From Chara braunii (taxonomy: Eukaryota > Streptophyta > Charophyceae > Charales > Characeae), in NCBI GenBank assembly GCA_003427395.1, contig BFEA01000674.1:404370-438155 (forward strand): a DNA stretch of 33,786 nucleotides. The letters run 5' to 3'. Numbering within the stretch: the first letter of the stretch is position 1; every line of letters starts with the position of its first letter. Below the pieces are notes generated by a model. The model was not told the origin of the DNA and did not search any database. It saw only the letters and a list, made by a program, of their open reading frames with translations. Shown piece by piece: positions 9,041-17,006 of this stretch. The translations under genes were made by a program, and so were the position numbers.

Positions 9041-9717
9041 TGGTCTGCGTTCTTCACTGTGAGGCAGGGCTGTTGTTTTTCGGCCGTGCTTTTCTCTGAA
9101 TTGCAGTTTCCCTCCTCCTTGCAGTTTCCACCCGCCCTTCCCCTGTTATAGATGGCTCCACCCTGCGTGTTCGGGCCATGGTGGCCATTTGTTGTTGCAG
9201 CGATTGGCATTTGAGGGGCCAACTCGTTGTCCGCAGAGTCTTCCTGTTGTCGGCTGTTCTGAGGTTGTCCAGAGGGTTCTTCCGGCCATTTTTCTTGGTA
9301 GACCTTCGGTGGGAGACTCCTCGGTCCGAGTTCCCATGGCCGTGGAGGAGGGGGGGGGGGCTTCCCAGGTCTTTGGAACTGTTGTTTCGGGGGCCCAACC
9401 CCTTCGGGGGCATTTTGTGGGACGGTATCCTTCTCCCACTGCCATTGGCCGGTGAACTTTCCGTCTGTTGTTCGGAAGACCCACCCCTCCAGTTTGGGGT
9501 CTTCAGGCATCCATTTGTGTGGCTCTGTCAGGTGTTGTGAAACGAGGTTCTTGGGTGAGGTGAAATGGCCAGGGGAGGAAGGATCCGGAAGTCTGCTCAA
9601 ACGAGACTTCCAGCTCATCTTTCGAGAATGGTTCACACCTCAACCAGGCATTATCCTCAGATCTCCACAATTTTTCTCAGATCCCTTCCCTCCATCAGAG
9701 CTAGCTTTGGTTGCCAT
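9036..9717 (-). pseudogene. LINE ORF1, N-terminal part
   Basis: The likely start is the ATG at 9717 (MATKASSDGGKGS). After about 13 codons the best reading moves by one base to a phrase with good protein character (LWRSEDNAWLRCEPFSKDEL), then returns near 9530 to the phase that encodes HKWMPEDPKLEGWVFRTTDG and a P6 run. The protein leaves this phase at a C7 tract near 9035. The alternative GTG at 9636 just follows a stop and is unlikely to be the start. The WVFRTTDGKFTGQWQW segment hints at a folded piece; the rest is Pro/Gln/Asn-rich. Confidence 0.5.
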
Positions 9718-10224
9718 GAATTGGTTTGGAGTGGGAGAGGGGGAGTAATTTGTATTTTCTGATGTTTTTTGGGAAAAAAAAAAGAGAACATGGCGAAGTC
9801 ACCGAAGCGTGAGCACTTTTTTTCTTTTTTGAAGATAGGAGTGTGGCCGATCCAGTGTGACACTGAGTGGCAGCCGGCTGACAGGTTCATTACGAATTTC
9901 TGGGCTGAGAAAACAGGAGAAAGACAAAAAAAAAAAGAAAAAAAAAAAAAGAAAAAAAGAAACAGAGACCTCCCACCTGAAATCACGGCAGAGTGCTTCC
10001 CAGCCATCAGATCACAAATGATCTGATGGTGGTGGTTGCAACAACAGTGAACAAAGTAACCGCCACATTTCCTGGAATATACTTCTTTTTTTTTTTCTTT
10101 TTTTTTTTAAGGGCCCAGTGCCCAAGGCTGATATTACCAATAAGAAGATTGAGGCCAGGGTCCTCACAGTCTACCCGAAGTGACCAAACCGAACTTGCTG
10201 AGAACCGGGCTCAGCATTCCTTAT
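9718..10224. other. LINE 5' flank with A- and T-rich tracts and a perfect hairpin
   Basis: No gene seen. Interrupted A tracts lie at about 9775-9784 and 9927-9960, and an interrupted T tract at about 10085-10110. Between them, 10004-10014 (CCATCAGATCA) pairs perfectly with 10019-10029 (TGATCTGATGG) around a CAAA loop, an 11-bp stem. These may be ends of small retroelements that inserted near the LINE 5' end, but I could not define their borders. Confidence 0.55.
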
Positions 10225-10346
10225 ATGATGATGATAATGATGACGATGATGATGATGATGAAGATGATGATGAACTCTTGCTGAATCTATGTGAAATGTG
10301 AAATAATAATACTAATGATGATGATGCTAATGATGATGATGATTAG
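10225..10346 (+). repeat. Interrupted (GAT)n/(ATG)n microsatellite
   Basis: Two blocks of GAT/ATG triplets, at about 10225-10273 and 10313-10346, are separated by 40 bp of ordinary sequence. Any acidic poly-Asp reading here is only the microsatellite. Confidence 0.9.
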
Positions 10347-11080
10347 TAATATTTCGTATACATAAAAATTGTAGAAGACTGTGCTATATCAGCAATTCTG
10401 GCCTCCAAATTCTAGAACAGCTCCTGGCCCTCCCTGTACCCAGACATTGCAACTCAGAGACAATACCAACCTAACCATGTCAACCATAGCTGACCTCTTC
10501 TCACCACCTAGACTATCCCCGACTCCATAGGTTGTCAGCACTGATCCTGACACCCTCCATATACTCCGTGATTGAAGGAGGGCTCCACCCAACGAGATAA
10601 TTGCACAACAGCAAGTAAAGTACTGAAAATCTTCTATCCTTCCCAAAAAAAAAAACAAAAAAATCTTCTATCCAGTGGGCCTAAGGCCGACCCCACCCTC
10701 CTTTGGGGTTGGCCACACCCCCAACCGATTGAAAAGATTCTGGCGGGAAGCTTTCTTTGCACGGGCATGCCCAGTGTTAAGGAGAGGAGGAGGGGAACGA
10801 AGATCTTTTGTCCAGTTGATGTGGCGCACTGTGGTATGAGGTTGCGGGCTCAAAACTCAATTGCAACCTTGCGCATGGACACCGGCAGGGCGTTAGATTG
10901 ACGCATGGCTGGACACACTCCCTTGGGCTGACACATGGTACTGTTACAAACACTGCCTGTGCACCACCCAAGGGTTGTTCATGGTGTTGTATGTTGGTTC
11001 TGGGTTGCACATGGGTTGCTTGGGGGTGTCGGTCTTGGGTGTTCTGTTGATCTGCCCAGTCTGGCATAGCACACGTTCGT
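10347..11080. other. Intergenic stretch without a supported gene
   Basis: Short frames on both strands show no domain or consistent codon character. Within it, 10819-10866 has a phrase resembling a pol III A box (TGGCGCACTGTGG) and a poor B box (GGCTCAAAACT), too weak to call. The 10935-11045 part is GGTTGT/TTGGGTGTT-rich. The only structured item is the direct repeat listed at 10626-10673. Confidence 0.5.
10626..10673 (+). repeat. 14-bp direct repeat flanking a tiny poly(A) insert
   Basis: AAAATCTTCTATCC at 10626-10639 is repeated exactly at 10660-10673. Between the copies is only TTCCC, eleven A, C and a few A. This is the layout left by target-primed reverse transcription (target duplication, element, A-tail, target duplication), except that nearly the whole element is missing. 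Confidence 0.6.
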
Positions 11081-11091
11081 GCCATTTCCAC

Positions 11092-11150
11092 TAGCCGTTC
11101 ACATGGTAGAGTCATACGATTACATGTTTCAAGGTCACGGGTTCGAGCTT
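11092..11150 (+). other. tRNA-derived SINE-like head (A and B boxes)
   Basis: TAGCCGTTCACATGGTAGAG at 11092-11111 matches the tRNA D-arm and pol III A box (TAGCTCAGTTGGTAGAG type). AAGGTCACGGGTTCGAG with the B box at 11140-11150 matches the T-arm. Spacing is that of a tRNA. The T stem does not pair and no acceptor stem forms, so this is not a working tRNA but fits the 5' head of a tRNA-derived SINE read left to right. Confidence 0.55.
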
Positions 11151-11522
11151 GGCTCGGATCTTGGGGGGGTCCTTGTCCAGCTTACCCCGTTCTCTCTTCT
11201 ATATACACACATGATGCTGCCTATACATCTCGATACATTGATTCACAGAGCACACACACAGCCTTTGGGCATATACATAGCTTGCGAATTATACATGGCC
11301 TACAGGCTACATACACACATCAGGGACACAGATGGAGCAACTGATCGGTTTAACAAGCTTCTGGTTAAAAACTGGGGTGACGACTGAAGACTCGACGTCC
11401 ACAGTGACACAGAAGGAGCTGGGCCACGTCTTGATGGCAATAAATGACGACAGCCAGAAATGATAGACCGCCAAAGACCCTGCATGAACTGCCCGGCCTT
11501 CCATGAACGTGCATGACGACCG

Positions 11523-11696
11523 GGTGTGAGGGAAAGGGCGACTGGGTGCACGGTTTGAAGGGGACAACGGACATGATGCATTGCGCACAGGGGGGCTGCA
11601 CACAGCCCAGGTGTGATGGAAAGGCTGACTGGGTGCAGGGCTTGAAGGGGACGAGGGACATGGAGAATTGCGCACGGGAGGCTGCACTCAGCGGTT
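11523..11696 (+). repeat. Two-copy 87-bp tandem duplication
   Basis: GGTGTGAGGGAAAGGGCGAC at 11523 and GGTGTGATGGAAAGGCTGAC at 11610 start two successive 87-bp units. They agree through TTGAAGGGGACRA, GCGCAC and GGCTGCAC. The period is a multiple of three, which keeps frames open on both strands, but I see no sign that it is coding. Confidence 0.8.
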
Positions 11697-12033
11697 GGGC
11701 TAGAATTTACGGGGTGCTCCAAGAAGGGAGGGATGGGACAAAAGACACCCGATTCCAAAAAAGTGAGAGAATCCCCACATCCGATTGAAACATGGAAAAC
11801 ACAAAAGGGGGGTTGCATACACCGAGGATAGGTCTTCAGGTTATGCCACCTGTAGAACGAAAACATGAAAGCAAGGTGGACTCTGTCCTGGGTGGGGCTA
11901 GGCCAGCTGGATGATGAGTCTCTGTAGTTTGGTAGGGTAACATAAGCAGCCCCGACGGAAAGAGTGAGGCTCTGGAGTAGGAACTTAGATGGCCAATGCC
12001 CAATAACATTTCTCTACAATGATGTATCCCAGG

Positions 12034-12204
12034 GACGCTGGACCCGATTTCCAGCAGGTGCCGCTCCCCACCAATAGATGGAGACTCCCCGGCGATGCTA
12101 GAGGTGTCTGCTCTTATCAGCACACCTAGCATCCGGCCGGGTTGTTCTTAAAAAAAAAACAAAAAAAAACAAAAAAAAAAACAAAAAAAACAAACAAACA
12201 AGTT
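12034..12204 (+). mobile_element. 3' end of a retroelement with poly(A) tail (copy 1)
   Basis: The 116 bp at 12034-12149 (starting GACGCTGGACCC) are followed by an A-rich tail of A and C to about 12204. The reverse complement of 29589-29706 aligns almost without gaps over the same length and ends in 24 A, so both are 3' ends of one retroelement family. Two hairpins are conserved: GCTGGA/TCCAGC near the start, and 12094-12133, where GATGCTAG..GGTGT pairs with ACACCTAGCATC. The 5' limit of this copy is not clear. Confidence 0.7.
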
Positions 12205-12437
12205 TCCACACATAGTGCTGTCTGTACATCTTCATACATAGATACACAAAGGAGACACAGCCTTCGGGTATACACATACACTTTGAACTACACAACTATC
12301 AGACTGGGTGGGTCTAGTCACTATGTGGGGTCTAGTATCTGCGGTAGGGACAGGTATGGGCCACCAGAGTTCCTCCGAGTGTTCCTACCACGGACAACAA
12401 AAGTGACAAATGCAACATCAACAACAATAACAATAAC

Positions 12438-12668
12438 GTGTCCAACACCGGCTGTGCAGATAGCGACGACATCTCATGTTACGGTCCAGATATCATCAAG
12501 GGCCATGTCATCATCCACAATGACAGCTGTCCCTGCTCAGATTGCAGCGGCAGCTGTGGCTGCGGGAGCGTCGACATCTCACGGTACGGTCCAGATATCA
12601 TCAAGGGCCACGTCATCATCGACAATGACAGCTGTCCCTGCTCAGATTGCAGCGGCAGCTGTGGCTGA
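12438..12668 (+). repeat. Two-copy 105-bp repeat, open in two frames
   Basis: Units begin at 12468 and 12573 (GACATCTCA) and differ at only a few positions. One frame reads a Cys/Ser-rich protein with two 35-residue units containing DSCPCSDCSGSCG. The neighbouring frame, open from 12142 to 12798, reads Ala/Ser/Thr-rich (MTAVPAQIAAAAVA). Because the period is 35 codons both stay open, so openness alone does not prove coding. There is no clear promoter or start context. I would treat it as a young duplication with a possible Cys-rich peptide. Confidence 0.6.
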
Positions 12669-12699
12669 GGGGCCACCTGGCAACTACTGGGCAACTCCA

Positions 12700-13570
12700 C
12701 TCACCCGATCTCACCAAGAATCGGGTGAGTTCCCTGTTTTCCCGCTTCTCTTCTCATCTGCTCCTGCCATAGCCTCCGCGCACTCCTTATCCTACTAACT
12801 TTCATCACACTGACTTTCCCCTGATTCTAATTTCGGATTCGGGGTCGCCCTCCCCGAAAACCCCCACTTTGACCCTTCTCCCGCTTGATTCCGCAAAGAA
12901 TCGAGCGAGTAATATTTTCTCACTCCCGCCATAGCCACCCTCTACGACCTCACCGCGCACCGTTTTTCTTACTAACCTCTTCCTACACTAACTTCCCACC
13001 AAAACTGACACCGTAATCAGTTCTGCCCGGGGCCAAAACCCCGAGATTGCACCTTTTCTCTCTCGATTCCGCTCAGAATCGAGGGAGCCATGCCTCCTTG
13101 CCTGCGCCCGACTCGTCTTTCCACCATGCTTCTTCTCGAATGCACCGGGCGCCGCCCGCGTCCAGGTTCATCCGCCTCGTTCACCTGTTCCTCCGCTGCT
13201 GCGCCCTGCCTCCCTTACCGCTGTTAGCGCAGCACTTCGGCAGTTGCCGTCCCCCTCCACGTCATGGCACCGTCCGCTTGGCTGGTCCCTCGATCATCCT
13301 TCCGGCCGAATGCACCCGGGACGAACCCGCGCCCAGGTTCATTCGGTCCTGCCTCAGCACTCTCACTCCGTTCCCCTGCTCCGCCCGCTGCCTGGCCAAC
13401 CCTTCCGCCACTGCCTACCCCCTGCCTGCCTATGTCATTCGCTGCCTCCCCGCTGTTGTTCACGTAGGCGTCCAGTCGGTCACTGTGGCCCGTCTCGCTC
13501 GCCATGCTCCGCTTGCCCTCTCTTGCCCATTCGTGCCCGGCACTACTCCGCCAACCTCCTCTGCTTAGCT
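12700..13570 (+). repeat. Degenerate tandem repeats of about 178 then 170 bp, with recurring hairpin
   Basis: Hairpins occur at 12700-12729 (CTCACCCGAT/ATCGGGTGAG, perfect), 12878-12909 (CGCTTGATTC/GAATCGAGCG) and 13057-13087 (CTCTCTCGATTC/GAATCGAGGGAG). Start-to-start spacing is 178 and 179 bp. Text between them also matches (GCCATAGCC, then CGCGCAC, then CCTACTAAC or TTACTAAC), and a second GGGG/CCCC hairpin precedes hairpins 2 and 3. Further right, CGAATGCACCGGG at 13138 and CGAATGCACCCGGG at 13308 mark another pair 170 bp apart. The block is GC-rich and pyrimidine-rich; the frames that run through it look incidental. Confidence 0.65.
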
Positions 13571-14245
13571 CAGCCATTGACAACAGCCGGCCCCCGCCCT
13601 CCTTTACTATATTAGCGCTACTCCAACTAACGGCCCGCCTGGTCCGACCGCCCGTTGCTCGTAGCTATCCCACGCAGGAGCCCCAGAGAAGTCCACCGCT
13701 GAATGATTCGTGTAGCCCGCCACCCCTATACCCAAGTCCGACGAACAGCCGGCTCAGCGGGCCGCACATTCCTGCCACAGCACCCTCGGCCTGCTGCACC
13801 TATTGTGCCTGTGACACAACTTCCTGCCCCTTTGGGCCCTGAAAGCGCGACTCTTCTGAAGCCTCTTACCGCAAGTTGTGGCTGGCGGGAAGTATACCCC
13901 CTGGCCACGACTGCCCAGGCCTATCCCACCGTCCCGCGGACCCCTTACGCAGGCCCTGGTGGCGACGACAAATATTCAAATGAGGACTTTGAAAACCAGA
14001 GTGAAGGAAAAGCCCCGCGGGCATATTCACACTCAAACCTATCACAGCAGGACGTGGTCAGCGGACGGCGCGGCCGCAGGAGGTCCCCGCCACTCAACGT
14101 TCTTCCACCTTGTGGGCAGATCGCCCACAGGTTTGCCAAAAGGGGCGCGGGTTCAAGGTCCCTGGCCGCCACAGCGGCCATTAAACCCGGCGTCACATCC
14201 AAGTCAAAAGGACATCGGGGTATGACTTTAATAGCAATAAAATAA
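13571..14245 (+). other. GC-rich stretch with weak open frames and a hairpin
   Basis: A 180-codon frame runs 13703-14245 on the plus strand and another overlaps it at 13878-14225. Both are Pro/Arg/Ala/Thr-rich and I recognise nothing in them. High GC content makes stop codons rare, so I do not call a gene. At 14112-14130 TGTGGGC pairs with GCCCACA around AGATC, followed by GCGCGGGTTCAAGG, which resembles a tRNA T-arm. This may be a degraded tRNA-like or SINE sequence. Confidence 0.35.
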
Positions 14246-14815
14246 TAAAAGTTTTACTTATAACTTTTAATCGTCAAAATGTGGCGACCGAAAAAACGAA
14301 AATGTTAGCCCCGCCCTAACGCCACCGACGACCAAACCGAGTGGGATAGCCCCGCCAGGCCCTCAACCCCTCGGTCCCTTCGTGCCACTCTGATATTCCC
14401 ACATTGTCGTCGCTCGTCCTCGATCCCTGAGTCTCCTTAACGAAAGCCTGATACAGTAGCCAATAGCGCTAGGCCTGAACCTGGGTCCAGCTCTGGCGGA
14501 CACCTAAATAAACAGGCACCACGCGACGCGCGGTCGACTGAAAACACCTCAAAGTCACATTGTTGTCGATGCCATCCTCCGCACGTACGCACAGGCCACA
14601 GGCGAGCACATCAATCAGCAAGACATAATTTTTTTAATCCTTGTTTAATCAGGAAAAAAATCCTGGCCGGCGACCACGCCGACCATTCAGTCATTAACAA
14701 TTAAGAAGATCACGTGCGCCTCAAGTCTGCGCGCCCACACACTCTCTATTCTAGTAAACCATCCGGCCATCGGAACCACGAAGACGCAGCCGCGCCTCGC
14801 GCGGTATACTGAACT
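14246..14815. other. Non-coding stretch 3' of the gypsy-like remnant
   Basis: No frame of note. A sharp AT island at 14225-14285 includes AAAAGTT/AACTTTT. The remainder is mixed, with a CAGGA/TCCTG hairpin near 14650 and CACGCCGACC at 14677, a phrase also present at 20510. On the minus strand this lies just after the truncated protease-like frame, so it is where pol would be expected. No RT, RNase H or integrase motif was found, so pol is absent. Confidence 0.5.
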
Positions 14816-15559
14816 TTAAGCCAAACTTATTTTTCTGTCATTTGCAACAACCAGGGCGGATACCCTTGTAAGGGTATTCGCAACGACAACGGCATGGAGG
14901 ACCACTTCGTCATTGAGAACAGTCTTCACCGTTTTACTCCCTATAATGTAAAACTTGTCAGGAGGTACTCCTTCCATTCCATCTAGATACACTGTCGCTG
15001 CGCGTTCTGCCTTAGCGCACACACCCGAGACTGCTACAGTGGGTACCTCTGGTTTGGAAGTCATTTGGACTTCGTTTCCCAGAGGAATGTGCGTCTTGCG
15101 CGTCATCATCTGCAGCTCATCTTGCGCGGGTCTCGAGGCTGCCAAGTACTCAAGTATCGTCCACTGCATTGGCTGCCTAAGCGCACGTCTGAGAGGCTTC
15201 ACCGTGTCTATATCATCCAACGTACTCTTCATCGTGAACTTTCGAGCTCCGCGCTTGCGCAGGGAAAGTATGACTTCTTCTCCTTCAATCCTTTGTCTGT
15301 CCTTCTCTGCCATCACATAATTAGTGTCAGCCTTCTTAGAGGAGGAAGCCCTGACGGACTTAGTCGCCACTACCTGTATAGGTGTCACGGGCGTCTCGTC
15401 ATTAGAAGGCAAACTCAATCTTATACTCTGGCTCCTTGCGACCTCCTTACCCTTGCTTGGTCGTACCCGCCTGGCTTCAACGTTTTCCTTCATCGAAGGG
15501 AACATCGACACGTCGCCAAGGTTATCTGCCCACTTGACGTACTTGCGGGCATCAAGCAC
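14816..15559 (-). pseudogene. Gypsy-like gag-pol: protease-proximal region
   Basis: This 247-residue frame follows the zinc knuckle. It has the phrase LRQPMQWTILEYLAASRPAQ, an extended basic linker, and then VYLDGMEGVPPDKFYIIGS, a phrase that in my memory precedes the aspartic protease of some gypsy-type polyproteins. The expected protease centre (D-S/T-G) is not visible; the sequence there reads VVVANTLTRVSALVVAND and ends at a stop. So it is either truncated just inside the protease or mutated. It joins the zinc-knuckle frame by a one-base shift near 15575, probably a lost A. Confidence 0.6.
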
Positions 15560-15573
15560 GACAAGTCCTTCAT

Positions 15574-15747
15574 CTATGCCCGTCTGAGGTCAGGGCAGTC
15601 CCTCTTCATGTTATCATCAGCTCTGCAATAGATGCAAGAGTTCCTGGGAGTAGGGGGCCGCTCCTCCGTGCTCCTAGTAGTTGGCCCGCTCGCAGGTCTA
15701 ACGTCTTGGTTAGACGGTCCCGGGGACTTAGGATAGTTTGGAACATG
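15574..15747 (-). pseudogene. Gypsy-like gag zinc knuckle, His replaced by Asn
   Basis: The frame contains CIYCRADDNMKRDC at about 15606-15650. The nucleocapsid knuckle is C-x2-C-x4-H-x4-C; here the spacing is exact but the zinc-binding His is Asn (AAC where CAC would give His, one base change). It is preceded by a Pro/Ser/Thr-rich linker. On its upstream side the frame runs directly into the foldback MITE at 15748, and the other half of gag continues beyond 16096. Confidence 0.75.
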
Positions 15748-16096
15748 CATTTCGTTAAAATTGATATTTTTTACTATTTTCATGAAATTGAATTTCCAAA
15801 AAAGCACAACATTTTTTGACATTTTTTTGTGCCGACCACATTAAACCGTTGATGGTCCGGCGTCCCCAGGACGCCGGACCATCTGATATGCCTCAATTTT
15901 TTTTCTTTTTTTTTTTACCCTCGGATGTATTTTGACGGTACTTTACGATGAGATACATCAGATCGTCCGGAGTCCCCAGGACGCCGGACCATCAATGGTC
16001 CGATGTCGTGGGCACAAAAACACACTAAAAAACTCAATTTTTTCTTGGATGCCAAATTTCGTGAAAATAGTAAAAGATGTCAATTTTAACGAAATG
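15748..16096 (-). mobile_element. Foldback MITE, copy 1 (349 bp), inside gag
   Basis: Both ends carry the terminal inverted repeat CATTTCGTTAAAATTG(A), and pairing continues inward in imperfect form for about 150 bp, so nearly the whole element folds back. Each arm contains its own hairpin, at 15851-15883 and 15961-15993, based on GATGGTCCGGCGTCC and its complement. A T-rich tract lies in the centre. Copy 2 at 19320-19667 is the same element in opposite orientation and is nearly identical. Long inverted repeats suggest a Mutator-like or foldback group. No clear target duplication is seen. It splits the gag frame. Confidence 0.85.
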
Positions 16097-16877
16097 CTAG
16101 TTTTTGAGACTTGGGGTACCCTGGCGACGCAGGGTATCCTCTTTGATCATACTGTTCGCGCGGGTCTTCCCGGCGACCTCCACCTCTCCCGGTAAGCTCA
16201 TAACCGCCACGATATCCATCACAGTGGTCCCTATCTGATTCCCATCGGCCGCGAGAGTCCTCTCTTTTCTTTGAATTGAAATTGCCTGGGCTCCGGTATC
16301 CTTCCGTGTTCCCTCCGTATCTGGGACTGCGCGGATACTGCTCCGTTCTTCCTCCTCGACTAAAAGAATTCACTCCCCGACACCCGTCACGTCGGCGGTC
16401 TCTATCGATCTCATCATCTCTACGTCGCCAGACATCATTATCCCCCTCTCTTGCACGATAGTCTGCCAGCGTGCGGGGATTCCTATCCTCGACACTCCTC
16501 CACGGGTCGGTGTTCCTGCGGTCCCATCACAACGAATAGGGAGACCCCGGTTTGTCCCGGTATGGAGTCGCCCCAACCTCTGTCTCTATATTGACCATTT
16601 GTCTGGTCATTCCCTTCATCATCTCTCTCATCTCTGTCACCTCGTCCATCACTGTCCCGCTGTCCCCGGGACGTCGTGGTCTGTCCCTATCCATCAGATA
16701 TCGGCGTTCTGCCCAAGGCTGATCGTTAAAATCTGGACATCTATCAGACTCGTATTCTCGATAGAGAGAAAAGTCCCGACGCTGCATTTCCCTCCAGAGT
16801 AAATCCTTGTAGTTATCAGTCTCAACCTTCATTGCCAACTTGAGTAGCACGGCAAACTCTAGCTTATTGTGAGGCAT
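16097..16877 (-). pseudogene. Gypsy-like gag, C-terminal Arg-rich half
   Basis: One phase is open from 16877 to the MITE, apart from a TGA at 16527-16529. It starts MPHNKLEFAVLLKLAMKVET, typical of the end of a retrotransposon gag domain, continues with WREMQRRDFSLYREYESDR and a predicted coiled segment (VTEMREMMKGMTRQM), and then becomes very rich in Arg, Asp, Gly and Tyr (RRRDDEIDRDRRRD and GRGGGRREDPREQ). The Arg-rich part should bind RNA. The ATG at 16877 is internal: the protein enters from upstream through the 68-bp duplicated segment. Confidence 0.75.
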
Positions 16878-17006
16878 TTCTCTCAGTACTCCCTTCTGCT
16901 TCCCTCAGGGTAGTCGACGGAGGAAGATCGTGCATCTCGAGGCATTTCTCTCAGTACTCCCTTCTGCTCCCCTATGGGTAATCGGCGGAGGAAGATCGTG
17001 CATCTC
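16871..17006 (-). repeat. 68-bp tandem duplication inside gag
   Basis: GAGGCATTTCTCTCAGTACT begins at 16871 and again at 16939, and the units match over most of 68 bp. Both copies encode the same gag phrase on the minus strand (RCTIFLRRLP..QKGVLREMP). Because 68 is not a multiple of three, reading from one copy into the next shifts phase and meets a stop. It is an inactivating lesion. Confidence 0.85.

Larger units (their letters stand above)
290..9717 (-). mobile_element. Long non-LTR retrotransposon (LINE, L1-like), broken
   Basis: Reading the minus strand from about 9717 downward gives a long ORF1, a proline-rich segment, and an ORF2 carrying an APE-type endonuclease, a reverse transcriptase and a C-terminal Cys/His domain, the order seen in plant-type L1 LINEs. 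Each block is recognisable, but ORF1 and ORF2 are cut by in-frame stops (8666, 5832, 5195, 4319, 3645) and by frame changes near 9035, 6890, 3220, 2830, 2530 and 1840. At least two frame changes lie in C or G homopolymers, so some may be assembly errors rather than decay. The 5' end is set by an ATG at 9717. The 3' end and target duplication were not found. Confidence 0.85.
11204..12290 (+). repeat. Diverged direct repeats about 1 kb apart
   Basis: The sequence at about 11204-11290 (with CACAGCCTTTGGGCATATAC) is clearly related to 12203-12290 (with CACAGCCTTCGGGTATACAC). By eye about three quarters of bases agree across 85 bp. They bracket the 87-bp tandem duplication and the retroelement 3' end. 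This could be one repeat family present twice, or a local duplication followed by an insertion. Confidence 0.55.

Noticed and set aside
11092-11150. Functional tRNA gene
   Set aside because: A and B boxes are present but T and acceptor stems do not pair.
13047-13568. 173-codon GC-rich frame as a gene
   Set aside because: Overlapping frames on both strands are equally open because of GC content, and it runs through degenerate tandem repeats.
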